The notes under the pieces were generated by a model. It did not search any database. It was not told where the DNA came from and saw only the letters and a list, made by a program, of their open reading frames with translations. Both the position numbers and the translations under genes were made by a program. Shown piece by piece: positions 33,946 to 43,448 of a stretch of DNA of 64,000 bases. The DNA is from Natrinema sp031626495 (GTDB lineage: Archaea > Halobacteriota > Halobacteria > Halobacteriales > Natrialbaceae), in contig NZ_JAMQOJ010000007.1 of the NCBI RefSeq assembly GCF_031626495.1, positions 62,001 to 126,000 of the forward strand. Reading direction: 5' to 3'. Each line of letters opens with the position of its first letter. Position 1 is the first letter of the stretch.

Positions 33946-34890
33946 ATGAGTTCGGCCGAGGTCGAAATCTCACGGACGAAGGCGTGGCTGATGGCGGCCC
34001 GCCCGCAGACCTTGCCCGCGGCTGCGGCCCCGGTGATCGTGGGGACGGGGCTCGCAGCCCACGAGGGGGTGTTCGCGCCATTGCCGGCGGTGATGGCGTT
34101 CGTGGGTGCGGCGCTAATCCAGATCGGGACGAATTTCGCGAACGACTACTACGACGCGGTCAAGGGGGCCGACACCGACGACCGCGAGGGCTTTACCCGC
34201 GTCACGCAGTCGGGGCTCATCTCGCCCGAACAGGTCAAGTTCGCGACACTGGTGACGTTCGCCCTGGCGATCCTGACCGGGACCTACCTCGTCTACGTCG
34301 GGGGCGTTCCGATCCTGGTCGTCGGGCTGGTGAGCGTCTTCTGCGGGTGGGCCTACACCGGCGGCCCCTACCCGCTGGGCTATCACGGATTGGGCGACCT
34401 CTTCGTGTTCGTCTTCTTCGGGCTCGTCGCCGTGACCGGGACCTACTACGTCCAGGCGGCGACAGTCCTCGCGGAGCCGCTGTCGACGACGATCCCAACG
34501 GGGACGGTCACGCGCGAAGCGATCGCCGCGAGCCTGCCCGTCGCCGGGCTCTCGACGGCCATTCTCGTGGTGAACAACGTCCGCGACACAGAGACCGACG
34601 CCGCGGCCGGGAAACGCACGCTCGCGGTTCGGCTCGGCTACCGGGCGAGCCGCCTCGAGTATACCGCTCTACTCGCGCTCGCCTACGTCGTCCCTGTCTG
34701 GCTCTGGCTGGGCGCGGGATTCGGGCCCAGCGTTCTGCTGCCGCTCGTTACCCTCCCCTACGCAGCGATGATCTCGCGGACGGTCTGGACGCGAACGGAC
34801 GGCGACGCGCTCAACCCCGCGCTCGAGCAGACCGGTAAGCTGCTCGCGGTCTATGCCCTCTGTTTCGCCGGAGGGCTGGTGGTGCCATGA
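33946..34890 (+). CDS. menA: 1,4-dihydroxy-2-naphthoate polyprenyltransferase MenA
   Basis: A 314-residue UbiA-superfamily membrane enzyme attaching the isoprenoid tail to DHNA. First Asp motif NDYYDAVKGADTDDREG (about 64-80), second DTETDAAAGKRTLAVRLG (about 205-222); eight to nine membrane helices are expected. Start motif WLMAARPQTLPAAAAPVIVG is characteristic. menC begins in its stop codon (ATGA), so menA-menC-menE form one tight operon. Confidence 0.94.
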   Translation: MSSAEVEISRTKAWLMAARPQTLPAAAAPVIVGTGLAAHEGVFAPLPAVMAFVGAALIQIGTNFANDYYDAVKGADTDDREGFTRVTQSGLISPEQVKFATLVTFALAILTGTYLVYVGGVPILVVGLVSVFCGWAYTGGPYPLGYHGLGDLFVFVFFGLVAVTGTYYVQAATVLAEPLSTTIPTGTVTREAIAASLPVAGLSTAILVVNNVRDTETDAAAGKRTLAVRLGYRASRLEYTALLALAYVVPVWLWLGAGFGPSVLLPLVTLPYAAMISRTVWTRTDGDALNPALEQTGKLLAVYALCFAGGLVVP

Positions 34891-35993
34891 ACGCGACCGA
34901 CGACCTCTCCCTCGAGTACCGGTCGTTCTCGCTGGACCTCGCGAAGCCGCTCGAGACGGCCGACGGAACGATCGACTCCCGCGACGGTTTTCTGGTTCGG
35001 TTAGTCGACGAAGGGACGGACGGGGACGGAATTGCGGCCGGATCCGGTGACGAATCCCCCGTCGGCTACGGCGAGGCGACGCCGCTGCAGGGCTGGACGG
35101 AATCGCGCGCGGACTGTGAAGACGCGCTCGAGCGCGCCCGCGATGCACTCGAATCGGGCGGGCCGAGCGATGCGCTCGAGGTCGTCGATCGCCAGGTCGC
35201 GGCCAGACACGCGCTAGCGCTGGCACTGGCGGATCTGCAGGCGACCCGCGAGGCGACGCCGCTGTACCGCTACCTCGGTCAGGGACCGATGGTCGGCCGG
35301 GTGCCGGTCAACGCGACGATCAGCGACGGATCGACGACCGACACCGTCGCGGAAGCCCGCGCGGCCGTCGACCGCGGTTTCGACTGCTGCAAACTGAAGG
35401 CCGGCCTCCGGAGGGTCGAGGAGGACATCGAACGCGTCCGGCGCGTTCGCGAGGCCGTCGGTTCCGGCGTCGAACTCCGAGTCGACGCCAACGAGGCGTG
35501 GACCTACGAGGAGGCCGAGTGCGCACTCGAGGGGTTCGCCGAGCACGGCGTCTCGATCCTCGAACAGCCGCTGCCCGCGGGCGCGCTCCAGGGCCACGCC
35601 GACCTCCGGGCACAGAGCGAGGGCGTCGACATCGCGCTCGACGAGGGGCTGCTCGAGCACGGCGTCGACGCGATCTGCGAAGCCGGCGCGGCGGACGTCG
35701 TCGTTCTCAAACCGATGGCGCTGGGCGGGATCGACGTGGCTCGGAAGGTCGCCGCGTGGCTGACCGAACTCGACATCACGCCGCTGGTGACGACGACCAT
35801 CGACGGCGTCGTCGCCCGTACCGGGGCGGTACACCTCGCGGCGGCGATCCCGGACGTGCCGGCCTGCGGGCTCGCGACGGGCGATCTCCTCGCGACAGAC
35901 CTCGGTCGGGACCCCGTCTTACTCGAGAAGGGGTCGGCGGTCGTGCCGCAGGCGAAGGGACTCGGCGTCTCGGACGTGTGGGACGAGCGATGA
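34887..35993 (+). CDS. menC: o-Succinylbenzoate synthase MenC
   Basis: A 368-residue enolase-superfamily dehydratase. Catalytic layout: KxK in CCKLKAGLRR (about 168), metal ligands in LRVDANEAW (Asp), LEQPLPAG (Glu) and IALDEGLL (Asp), and the second base Lys in VVLKPMALGG. The N-terminal capping domain is standard. Overlaps menA and menE by 4 bp each. Confidence 0.94.
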   Translation: MNATDDLSLEYRSFSLDLAKPLETADGTIDSRDGFLVRLVDEGTDGDGIAAGSGDESPVGYGEATPLQGWTESRADCEDALERARDALESGGPSDALEVVDRQVAARHALALALADLQATREATPLYRYLGQGPMVGRVPVNATISDGSTTDTVAEARAAVDRGFDCCKLKAGLRRVEEDIERVRRVREAVGSGVELRVDANEAWTYEEAECALEGFAEHGVSILEQPLPAGALQGHADLRAQSEGVDIALDEGLLEHGVDAICEAGAADVVVLKPMALGGIDVARKVAAWLTELDITPLVTTTIDGVVARTGAVHLAAAIPDVPACGLATGDLLATDLGRDPVLLEKGSAVVPQAKGLGVSDVWDER

Positions 35994-37588
35994 CCGGGCC
36001 GATCGACTGGCCGACACGCGATCTCGTCGCCCACCGCGTCGCGGCGACGCCGGATCGGACGGCGCTGATCGATATCGCCACGGAGACCGAGTGGACCGTC
36101 CGGGAACTCGATCGCCGGGTCGACCGCGCCGCGGCGGGCCTCGAGCCCCTCCTCGACGGACGCGAGGGTGCCGGCGGCGAGCGGATCGGCGTCCTGATGG
36201 ACACCAGATCGGCCTTCGCGACCCTCTTTTTCGCCGCGATGCGGACCGGGACGACCGTCGTCCCGCTGAACGTCCGGGAGACGGTCGGCGAACTCGCTGC
36301 GAAGGTCGAGCGAACCGACCTCGCCGCGATCGTCTGCGAGCGGGCGACGGAGGAGACGGCGCTCGAACTGGCGGCCGAAGCCGCTCACCGGTCGATCGGC
36401 GTCTGTTCAGTCGACGAACCGCGGAGCGATCGCGTTCGAGCACCGTTCCCGTCGGCCGACGCCGAACGGGCCGATTCCGAATTCGACTCCGGCTCTCGAG
36501 CGGTGGAACCGGTCGCCCTCGAGCGCGACGAGACGCAACTGATCATGTTCACCTCTGGCACGTCCGGCGAGCCGAAGGGCGTCCGGCTGACGGTGGGGAA
36601 CCTCGTCGCGAGCGCGACTGCCTCCGCGTTCAGACTCGGTGTCGGCCCCGACGACCGGTGGCTCTGCTGTCTCCCGATGTACCACATGGGCGGTTTGGCA
36701 CCCGTCCTTCGATCCGTGCTCTACGGGACTCCGGTCGTTATTCAGCGCGAGTTCGACTCCGAGTCGACCGCGCGGGTGCTCTCCGAGTACCGGATCACCG
36801 GCGTCTCGCTCGTTCCGACGATGTGCAAGCGGCTGCTCGACGCCGGCTGGAAGCCGGCCGACGCGCTGCGGTTCGTCCTGCTGGGCGGCGCGCCGGCCTC
36901 GGACGAGCTGCTCGAGCGCTGCCGGGAGCGGAGCGTACCGGTCCATCCGACCTACGGCATGACCGAAACCGCGTCCCAGATCGCGACGGCGACGCCGGCC
37001 GAGACCGCCACCCACGAGGGAACCGTCGGTCAGCCGCTGCTGTTCACCGATGTGTCCGTCGTCGACGAGACCGGGACGGCGCTCGAGTCCGGTGAGCAGG
37101 GCGAACTCGTCGTTTCGGGGCCGACGGTGACGCCGGGCTACCTCGACAACGAGCACACCGAGTCGGCGTTCGGCGAGTGCGGCCTGCATACGGGTGACAT
37201 CGGCTACCGGGACGCCGACGGCCGGCTGTGGATCCTCAACCGTCGCAGCGATCGCATCGTCACCGGCGGCGAGAACGTCGACCCCGGCGAGGTGATCGCG
37301 GCGCTCCGGTCACACCCCCGCGTCGAGGAGGCCGCGGTCGTTGGCCTCGACGACGAGGAGTGGGGCGAGCGCGTCGCGGCGCTGGTCGTTCCCGAGTTCG
37401 GGAGCGACTCGGCTCTCGAGCCCCGATCCCTGCTCGCCCACTGCGACGACCGGCTCGCCGGATTCAAGCGACCGAAGACGATCGGATTCGACGACGAGCT
37501 CCCCCGGACGGCGTCGGGGACCGTCGACCGCGAGGCCGTTCGAGAGCGGCTAATTTCGGGCGGGGCCGACGTGACCGATTCGTCGTGA
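35990..37588 (+). CDS. menE: o-Succinylbenzoate-CoA ligase MenE
   Basis: A 532-residue acyl-CoA synthetase of the ANL superfamily. Motifs: phosphate loop FTSGTSGEPKGVRLT (about 185), adenine motif HPTYGMTETASQIA (about 320), DIGYRDADGRLWILNRRSDRIVTGGENV (Asp and Arg of ATP ribose and hinge) and the catalytic Lys segment ELPRTASGTVDREAV. Its place in the menA-menC-menE operon fixes the substrate as o-succinylbenzoate. Confidence 0.93.
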   Translation: MTGPIDWPTRDLVAHRVAATPDRTALIDIATETEWTVRELDRRVDRAAAGLEPLLDGREGAGGERIGVLMDTRSAFATLFFAAMRTGTTVVPLNVRETVGELAAKVERTDLAAIVCERATEETALELAAEAAHRSIGVCSVDEPRSDRVRAPFPSADAERADSEFDSGSRAVEPVALERDETQLIMFTSGTSGEPKGVRLTVGNLVASATASAFRLGVGPDDRWLCCLPMYHMGGLAPVLRSVLYGTPVVIQREFDSESTARVLSEYRITGVSLVPTMCKRLLDAGWKPADALRFVLLGGAPASDELLERCRERSVPVHPTYGMTETASQIATATPAETATHEGTVGQPLLFTDVSVVDETGTALESGEQGELVVSGPTVTPGYLDNEHTESAFGECGLHTGDIGYRDADGRLWILNRRSDRIVTGGENVDPGEVIAALRSHPRVEEAAVVGLDDEEWGERVAALVVPEFGSDSALEPRSLLAHCDDRLAGFKRPKTIGFDDELPRTASGTVDREAVRERLISGGADVTDSS

Positions 37589-37629
37589 GCTCGGTCGCTG
37601 GCCCGACCTCCAGGCCGACCCGGCGTCGC

Positions 37630-39225
37630 TCAATCGTCGTCGGTCACGCTGTGAGAGGCCGGCTTCGGACGGGGCGTCTGGGGGTTCGGCCGGGACGTCT
37701 CGTCCTCGTCTTCGCGGACGTAGTCCCGGGCGACGGCGTAACTCCCGTACAGGACGAGCAGCAGGAACAGCGAGAACGGGAGCGCCATCGTCACCGAGAG
37801 CGACTCGATGGCGCTGAACTCCTCGAGGCGAAGGGACATCATCCCGAAGAGCGCGAGCAGCGCGCCCCACCACGCGCGGTTTCGCGGGTTCGGGTTCTCG
37901 TCGCCGAGCGTGATGGCGGAGATCATGAACACCGCCGAGTCGAGCGACGTGATGATGTAACCGGCGATGATGAAGACGAACAGCACAGCGAGCACCGTTC
38001 CGAACGGGGTGATCTGGAGCGCCTTCGCGATCGCCGCGGGCTTCCCCGCCGACGCCATCGCCTCGGCGACCGGTTCCTGAAAGCCCGGCGCGAGGACCCA
38101 GCCGCCGATGAGTCCGTGTTGTATCCAGGTGAACACCGTCGGGACCACGACGAGCACGGCGAACAGCTCTCGGATGGTTCGTCCCTTCGAGACGCGGGCG
38201 ACGAAGCTCCCGACGAAGATGCTCCAGGCGGCCCACCAGGCCCACCAGAAGCCGGTCCAGTTGGCGGCCCAGTTGCCGTCGCCCCCCGGTGCGGTGTACA
38301 GCGTCAGGCGGAACATCTCGCTGAGCCAGACGCCGGTGGCGTCCAGACTCAGCTCGAGCATGTAGAGGCTCGGGCCGACCACCACGAGCAGGGCCATCGC
38401 GACGCCGATGAGCACCACTGTCGCGCGGGCCGCGTTACGGATTCCCTTTCGAAGGCCGAGCCAGACGTCGGCGAGGAACACGACGCCGATGAGAGCGAAC
38501 ACCGCGTACGTCAGCACCGTCGCGTCGAGTCCGAACACCCGCCCGAGGATCGCCGACATCGTCTGCGCACTGAACCCGAGCGTCGTCGAGATGCCGCCGA
38601 TCGTGGCGACGAGCGCCGCCAGGTCGACCAGCCAGTAGAGGCCGGGGATGCGATCTTCGTCGACGACGCCGGCGAGCATCGAACTGATCTTGTAGTCGCC
38701 GACGCCGTCGGTGTAGACCACGATCCCGAAGGCGATCGCGACGGGGAGATACCACATCGCCAGCCCCGGGAACACCTCGTGGATGAACATGAACGCCAGC
38801 GCCATCGACTCGACGGACGCGCCCTGGACGGGGGCCGGATCCGGTGGCGGATGCTGGGCGATCGACACCGGTTCCGCGACGCCCCAGATGAGCACCGAGG
38901 CGCCGAAGCCGACGGTAAACACCATCGCCAGCCACGAGAACAGGTCGAACTCCGGTTCGGCGTCGGGGCCGCCGATTCGGAGTCGGCCGTACCGCGAGAT
39001 CGTGAAGGCGAAGACTGCGACGAGCAGGACGAATCCGAGGAGGATGAACCACCAGCCGAAGTAGGTGAGTATCCACCCCTTCGCGCCGGTGAGCGCGCTG
39101 CTCAGCGCCGACGGACGCAGAAATCCGACCGCGCCGAGCGCGAGCATTACGCCCATCGTCACGACGAAGAGGGCTCGTTCCGCCCGCGACGCCTCCTCGA
39201 GTCCGAAGAGTTCGCTCGCGTTCAT
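37630..39225 (-). CDS. BCCT-family betaine/choline/carnitine transporter
   Basis: A 531-residue transporter with twelve expected membrane helices. The family signature is clear: FGWWFILLGFVLL, SVLIWGVAEPVSIAQHPPP, and the Trp-rich WTGFWWAWWAAWSIFVGSFVARVSKGRTIRE substrate helix; also SSLDSAVFM-like ITSLDSAVFMISAITLG. It takes up a compatible solute (betaine, probably) with Na+. The acidic C-tail (YVREDEDETSRPNP) is exposed to the cytoplasm and could sense osmolarity. ATG 39225 preferred over a GTG 12 bp upstream. Confidence 0.92.
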   Translation of the reverse strand: MNASELFGLEEASRAERALFVVTMGVMLALGAVGFLRPSALSSALTGAKGWILTYFGWWFILLGFVLLVAVFAFTISRYGRLRIGGPDAEPEFDLFSWLAMVFTVGFGASVLIWGVAEPVSIAQHPPPDPAPVQGASVESMALAFMFIHEVFPGLAMWYLPVAIAFGIVVYTDGVGDYKISSMLAGVVDEDRIPGLYWLVDLAALVATIGGISTTLGFSAQTMSAILGRVFGLDATVLTYAVFALIGVVFLADVWLGLRKGIRNAARATVVLIGVAMALLVVVGPSLYMLELSLDATGVWLSEMFRLTLYTAPGGDGNWAANWTGFWWAWWAAWSIFVGSFVARVSKGRTIRELFAVLVVVPTVFTWIQHGLIGGWVLAPGFQEPVAEAMASAGKPAAIAKALQITPFGTVLAVLFVFIIAGYIITSLDSAVFMISAITLGDENPNPRNRAWWGALLALFGMMSLRLEEFSAIESLSVTMALPFSLFLLLVLYGSYAVARDYVREDEDETSRPNPQTPRPKPASHSVTDDD

Positions 39226-39472
39226 CGTTTTCCCCACCCGATACTGCCGGCTGTACCGAAGTCAGTCGGCCGCGTCCCGTTGCTACTCACTGAGTCGTGA
39301 GTCACCATCAGACGTGTCTCCAATCCCGCTACTAAACACGCAAATATCCTTTGTCTCGAAACCCGATACAGAGCGGTTACCACACGCAGCGGAACGGTCC
39401 ACGACGGGGGCAGAATCGAAACGGATTGCCGCCGGAACGGAAGTTAAGACGCTGGCGTCCCTACCGCGAATC

Positions 39473-40300
39473 GTGTGTACGCTCACCCTCGCCTGGCAGG
39501 TGTTCGACGACGCGCCGGTCGCGGTCGCCGCCAACCGTGACGAGGCGCTCGGGCGGGACTCGACGCCGCCTGCGGTCTTCGACGACGATCCGCTGATCGT
39601 CGCGCCCCAGGACGCCGAAGCCGGCGGTACGTGGATCGGCTACAACGAAAACGGCGTCTTCGCGGGTATCACGAACAAGTGGACCGACGCCGAGTTGGCC
39701 GGCGAGCGCTCGCGAGGCCTGCTCGTCGCCGACGTTCTCGAGGCGGCGTCCGCAGCCGACGCGGCGGCGAGCATCGAAGACGCGGTCGAGACCGACGAGT
39801 ACGACGGCTTCTACCTCGTCGTCGCCGACGCGACCGACGCGTTCTGCTACGCGTGGGACGGAACACTTTCTCGGACCGAGTTCGACCCCGGCGTCCACGT
39901 CGTCGTCAACGTCGCGGTCGACGACGCGGTCGACGTGCCGTCGATCCGACCGGAGGCGGGACGAAAGCAGGCGGCGAACGCGCGAGCGGTCCGAACCGCT
40001 CTCGAGGCGAAATCAGGCGAGACGGTGACGGAGTGGCTCGAGCGGGCGGGCGACGTACTCGGCGACCACGAGTACGGCGTCTGCATCCACCGAAGCGGGT
40101 TCGGTACCCGCTCGTCGTCGCTGATCGCGCTCGGTCCCGAAACGCGGCGCTACGCCTTCGCACCGGGGCCGCCCTGTCGAACGAACTACGAGGCGGTGTC
40201 GGTCGCGGCCGAGGATGGGGTTGGGGTCAGCCCCGATGTCGACGCTGCGGACGGGGTCGAGGGCGACGGTTCGGCGGTCGACGGGGAAGGGCACATTTAA
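39473..40300 (+). CDS. NRDE-family (TANGO2-like) protein
   Basis: A 275-residue protein of the Ntn-hydrolase-like NRDE family, related to TANGO2. It starts with GTG immediately giving Cys as residue 2 (CTLTLAWQVFDDAPVAVAANRDE), the Cys-x-n-Asn-Arg-Asp-Glu pattern that names the family; the N-terminal Cys is thought to be the active nucleophile. Further blocks: GGTWIGYNENGVFAGITN and YGVCIHRSGFGTRSSSLIAL. The last 35 residues are an acidic tail. The function in archaea is unknown; eukaryotic TANGO2 has been linked to heme and lipid handling. A TTAAG element about 30 bp upstream suggests a leaderless mRNA. Confidence 0.87.
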   Translation: MCTLTLAWQVFDDAPVAVAANRDEALGRDSTPPAVFDDDPLIVAPQDAEAGGTWIGYNENGVFAGITNKWTDAELAGERSRGLLVADVLEAASAADAAASIEDAVETDEYDGFYLVVADATDAFCYAWDGTLSRTEFDPGVHVVVNVAVDDAVDVPSIRPEAGRKQAANARAVRTALEAKSGETVTEWLERAGDVLGDHEYGVCIHRSGFGTRSSSLIALGPETRRYAFAPGPPCRTNYEAVSVAAEDGVGVSPDVDAADGVEGDGSAVDGEGHI

Positions 40301-40363
40301 GCGGTTCGCTCCGTCTTGTATGGATATGGACGCACTCCTGCCTGTAGCGACGCGCACGACGAG

Positions 40364-40723
40364 GTGGTGGACGTGAGCGTCTCCGCGGCCGAAGCCGAAC
40401 TCACCGAGGACGAGCGCGCCGGTCTCGAGCTCGTCCGCGAGTCCGGCGGGATCCACCAGAGCGACTTCTGGAAGGAACTGGACGTCTCCTCGCGTAAGGG
40501 CAGCCGGATCGTCGAGTCCCTCGTCGAGAAGGAACTCGTCGACCGGGAGGAGACGATCTACGACGGACACAACACCTACTACATCACGCCGACCGCCCGC
40601 GACCTCGATTTCAGGCTGTTGATGGCCGGCGACATGCTCTCGCCGTTTATCGGCGAGGAAGAGGTCGACCCCAACAGCGACGCCTTTTCGCAGTGGATCA
40701 TGAACCTCGCGTACGAGGAGTAG
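40364..40723 (+). CDS. Winged-helix transcription regulator (MarR/Lrp-like, haloarchaeal)
   Basis: A small DNA-binding protein, about 119 residues from GTG 40364. GGIHQSDFWKELDVSSRKGSRIVESLVEKELVDREE is a clear winged helix with the recognition helix around SSRKGSRIVESL; the wing is YDGHNTYYITPTA. A short helical C-terminus (FRLLMAGDMLSPF, SQWIMNLAYEE) may dimerise. The start is uncertain: GTG at 40364, 40367 and 40373 are all in frame and an ATG at 40320 is out of frame. Highly conserved in haloarchaea; its target genes are unknown. It converges on the FNT channel gene. Confidence 0.75.
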   Translation: MVDVSVSAAEAELTEDERAGLELVRESGGIHQSDFWKELDVSSRKGSRIVESLVEKELVDREETIYDGHNTYYITPTARDLDFRLLMAGDMLSPFIGEEEVDPNSDAFSQWIMNLAYEE

Positions 40724-40744
40724 CCGACCGCTCGAAGCGGCCGG

Positions 40745-41545
40745 TTACGATTCGCCCCCGTCGTCCGAATTCCGTGCACCCCGCACCTGGGCGACGTGCG
40801 TGAACGTGACCAGCCCCAGCCCGCCGACGAAGTTCCCCGCAGTCGCGACCGCGATCGTCTCGAGCAGGGTCCGGTAGCCGATCACCGGATCGAAGAGCAT
40901 CCCGAAGAAGACGTGGATCGCGGTAACGATCACGTGATCGAAGGGGCCGAGCGCCAGCAGGAAACCGACGATGTACGCCAGCGTAATGCGGCTACCGACG
41001 GTATTGACGCCTTCCAGCAGGAACGACAGCAGGCTCACGAGCGCGCCTCCGACGATGGCGCTCGCGAACACCGCCGTCATCGGTCGGTGAACGATTTCCT
41101 CCGCGCTCCGTCCCAGCGCGTGGGCCGACCCTGCGGGAAGGACGCCGTCGACGGCGAAGACCAGCGCGAAGAGAAAGCCGCCAACGAGGTTGAAGACGAG
41201 CGTGACGGTCCACAGGCGAACGAGCGGCCAGAGCAGCCACGACCCGTCCCGATCGACCACCTTCGCGGCCGGATCGAAGAAGTTCTCGTTGAACAGTTCC
41301 GTCCGCCCGACGACCAGGAAGACGACGCCGACGCCGAAGGCGAGTGCGCCCGCGATATGCGCGACGGCGCCGAACCGCGGTTCGACCAGCGCGTCGACGA
41401 CGCCCAGCGCGGCGATGCCGAAGACGATCGTAAAGCCCGCGATGAAGCTCGTCGAAACGAGCTCGAGCAGTGACTGCTCGAGCCGTCGTTCGCCTTCCTC
41501 TACCGCACGATTGAAGATCTCTTCGGGGACGGGAGCGCCGGACAC
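40745..41545 (-). CDS. Formate/nitrite transporter (FNT) family channel, YfdC-like
   Basis: A 266-residue pentameric-channel subunit with six helices. The opening PEEIFNRAVEEGERRLEQS, STSFIAGFTIVFGIAALGVV, GRTELFNENFFDP and AGNFVGGLGLVTFTHVAQV fit the FNT fold in its YfdC-like branch, in which formate or nitrite transport has not been proven. The start is uncertain: GTG 41545 is used, but an AATATA element 6 bp before it would place transcription start inside the gene, so either a later start or a chance element is likely. Its closeness to the nitrite reductase island (15 kb) allows, but does not show, a nitrite role. Confidence 0.8.
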   Translation of the reverse strand: MSGAPVPEEIFNRAVEEGERRLEQSLLELVSTSFIAGFTIVFGIAALGVVDALVEPRFGAVAHIAGALAFGVGVVFLVVGRTELFNENFFDPAAKVVDRDGSWLLWPLVRLWTVTLVFNLVGGFLFALVFAVDGVLPAGSAHALGRSAEEIVHRPMTAVFASAIVGGALVSLLSFLLEGVNTVGSRITLAYIVGFLLALGPFDHVIVTAIHVFFGMLFDPVIGYRTLLETIAVATAGNFVGGLGLVTFTHVAQVRGARNSDDGGES

Positions 41546-41677
41546 GACTCGAATATATGTTCGCTGACAGAAAAGCGTCGGACCTGAATACGCCACGGCT
41601 ACCGGCGGTCCGGCAAATCGCTCGCGTGGTGTCGGAACGGGCTACCGTCCGCGGAACCAACGGATCGGTGACGCGAG

Positions 41678-42091
41678 CTACTGGTAGGGATCGAACTGCT
41701 CGATGAGGACGAACGGGTCGCGCTCGCGGTTGTAGTAGGACACGTCGCCGTCGATCGCTTCGATGAGCCGCCGGTGGACTTCGCGTGCGGCCCGGCCCTC
41801 GTCGGGCTCTAGGTGGTGGCGGCCCCGCATGTCGGTCCAGAAGCCACCGTCGAGCCAGAGCAGGGTTTCGTCGTTGGACTGGTAGACGACTTCACCGTTC
41901 TCGGTCAGCCCGTCGATCGCGAGCTGGCGGCCGGAGAGCTGTGCGCGAGCGAGGACGGCGACGAGCTGTCGTCGCGAAACGGGTGCATGCAGCGCGACGT
42001 CGTCGATCGTGTCGTCGAAATACCCCTCGACGAGGTCACACGCCCTCGAGAATTCGTCGAATTCGACTTCCTGGTCCTGTGCGATCTTCAT
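41678..42091 (-). CDS. Haloarchaeal conserved protein of unknown function
   Basis: A 137-residue soluble acidic protein (KIAQDQEVEFDEFSRACDLV, LLWLDGGFWTDMRGRHHLEPDEG, ERDPFVLIEQFDPYQ). No membrane segment, no known motif. Composition and codon use are like its neighbours. It lies between the FNT gene and gatA on the same strand, about 80 bp from gatA. Confidence 0.6.
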   Translation of the reverse strand: MKIAQDQEVEFDEFSRACDLVEGYFDDTIDDVALHAPVSRRQLVAVLARAQLSGRQLAIDGLTENGEVVYQSNDETLLWLDGGFWTDMRGRHHLEPDEGRAAREVHRRLIEAIDGDVSYYNRERDPFVLIEQFDPYQ

Positions 42092-42171
42092 GAGAGTCTC
42101 CCCGAGCTAGCTGTTCGGTATGGGTACTGTTGGCAGACGTGTATAAAAACCTATCCGTCCCTCGGCGACCG

Positions 42172-43446
42172 TCAGGCGAGCGCGCTCGCGGCTCGGATCA
42201 GCCGCTCCTCGCCGAAGGCAGGGCCGACGAGCTGGAGGCCGACGGGGAGGCCGTCGGTTTCGCCGGCCGGTACCGAGATCGCGGGCAGATCGGCGAGGTT
42301 GACCGGCACCGTATTCGCGTCGGCGAGGTAGAGCTGGAGCGGATCGTCTAAACTCTCGCCGAGTTCGAACGGGGGTGCCGGCATCGTCGGACTGGCGAGC
42401 ACGTCGGCTTCTGACAGCGCCTCGTCGAAGTCCTGTTTGACCCACGCGCGGGCATCCTGAGCCTTCTTGTAGTACTTGTCGTGGTAGCCCGCCGAGAGTG
42501 CGTACGTTCCGAGGAGGATCCGGCGTTTGACCTCGTCGCCGAAGCCTTCCTCGCGCGCTTTCGCGAACGCCTCGTTCCAGTTGCCGTCGTAGCCACCCGA
42601 CTGGCCGTAGCGGACGCCGTCGAACCGCGCGAGATTCGAGGAGGCCTCCGACATCGCGATCACGTAGTAGGCTTCGACGGCGTGTTCGACCGACGGCAGC
42701 GAGACCTCGTGGTACTCCGCGCCCCGGTCCTCGAGCTCGCCAAGCGCGTCCCAGAACGTCTCGACGACGCCCTCGTCGGCCCCCTCGAGCAGTTCCGTGG
42801 GGACGCCGATCGAGAGCCCGTCCACGTCGCCGGTGGCGGCGTCGGCGTAGCGCTCGCCGTCTTCCAACGGCGTCTCACGCGTGGTCGCGTCGCGCTCGTC
42901 GCTCCCGGCGATCACGTCGAGCAGCCGAGCCGCGTCTTCGACGGTCTCGCCGAAGGGGCCAATCTGCTCGAGGCTATTGCCGTAGGCGACGAGGCCGTAC
43001 CGCGAGACCAGTCCGTAGGTGGGCTTGATGCCGACGACGCCACAGAAGGCGGCTGGACAGCGGACCGAGCCGCCGGTGTCGGAGCCCAGCGCGAGGTCGG
43101 CCTCACCGGCCGCGACGGCGGCCGCCGACCCGCCCGAGGAGCCGCCGGGAACGTGGCCCGGCGCGGCCGGGTTGTCCGTGGCACCGAAGTAAGAGGTCTC
43201 GGTGGTCGTGCCCATCCCGAACTCGTCCATGTTGGCCTTGCCGACGATCGTCGCGCCGGCCTCCGTGAGGCGCTCGACGACCGTCGCGTCGTAGGGCGGG
43301 ACGTAGTCCTCGAGCATCTTCGACCCGCAGGTCGTCCGGACGCCCTCGGTGGAGATGTTGTCCTTGACCGCGACGGTCGTTCCGGACAGCGGGCCATCGT
43401 CGGCACCCTCGATCCTCGTTTCGGTGATGAAAATATCGTCCGACAT
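42172..43446 (-). CDS. gatA: Asp/Glu-tRNA amidotransferase subunit A
   Basis: A 424-residue amidase-signature enzyme. The Lys-Ser-Ser triad is visible: VAVKDNISTEGV (Lys about 28), then GGSSGGSAAAVAAGEADLALGSDTGGS with both serines. It frees ammonia from glutamine for the GatB-driven conversion of Asp-tRNA(Asn) (or Glu-tRNA(Gln)). Slightly short compared with bacterial GatA (480), as in other haloarchaea. gatC is directly upstream; gatB is not in the window. Confidence 0.95.
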   Translation of the reverse strand: MSDDIFITETRIEGADDGPLSGTTVAVKDNISTEGVRTTCGSKMLEDYVPPYDATVVERLTEAGATIVGKANMDEFGMGTTTETSYFGATDNPAAPGHVPGGSSGGSAAAVAAGEADLALGSDTGGSVRCPAAFCGVVGIKPTYGLVSRYGLVAYGNSLEQIGPFGETVEDAARLLDVIAGSDERDATTRETPLEDGERYADAATGDVDGLSIGVPTELLEGADEGVVETFWDALGELEDRGAEYHEVSLPSVEHAVEAYYVIAMSEASSNLARFDGVRYGQSGGYDGNWNEAFAKAREEGFGDEVKRRILLGTYALSAGYHDKYYKKAQDARAWVKQDFDEALSEADVLASPTMPAPPFELGESLDDPLQLYLADANTVPVNLADLPAISVPAGETDGLPVGLQLVGPAFGEERLIRAASALA

Positions 43447-43448
43447 GA

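Noticed and set aside
37228..39300. 690-codon plus-strand frame over menE and the BCCT gene
   Set aside because: Shadow frame, extremely rich in His, Arg and Glu; real genes occupy both halves in other frames.
41551..41564. CGAATATATGTTCG before the FNT gene as a further operator
   Set aside because: Spacing differs (CGAA-N6-TTCG), and the central bases look like a TATA box; not included.
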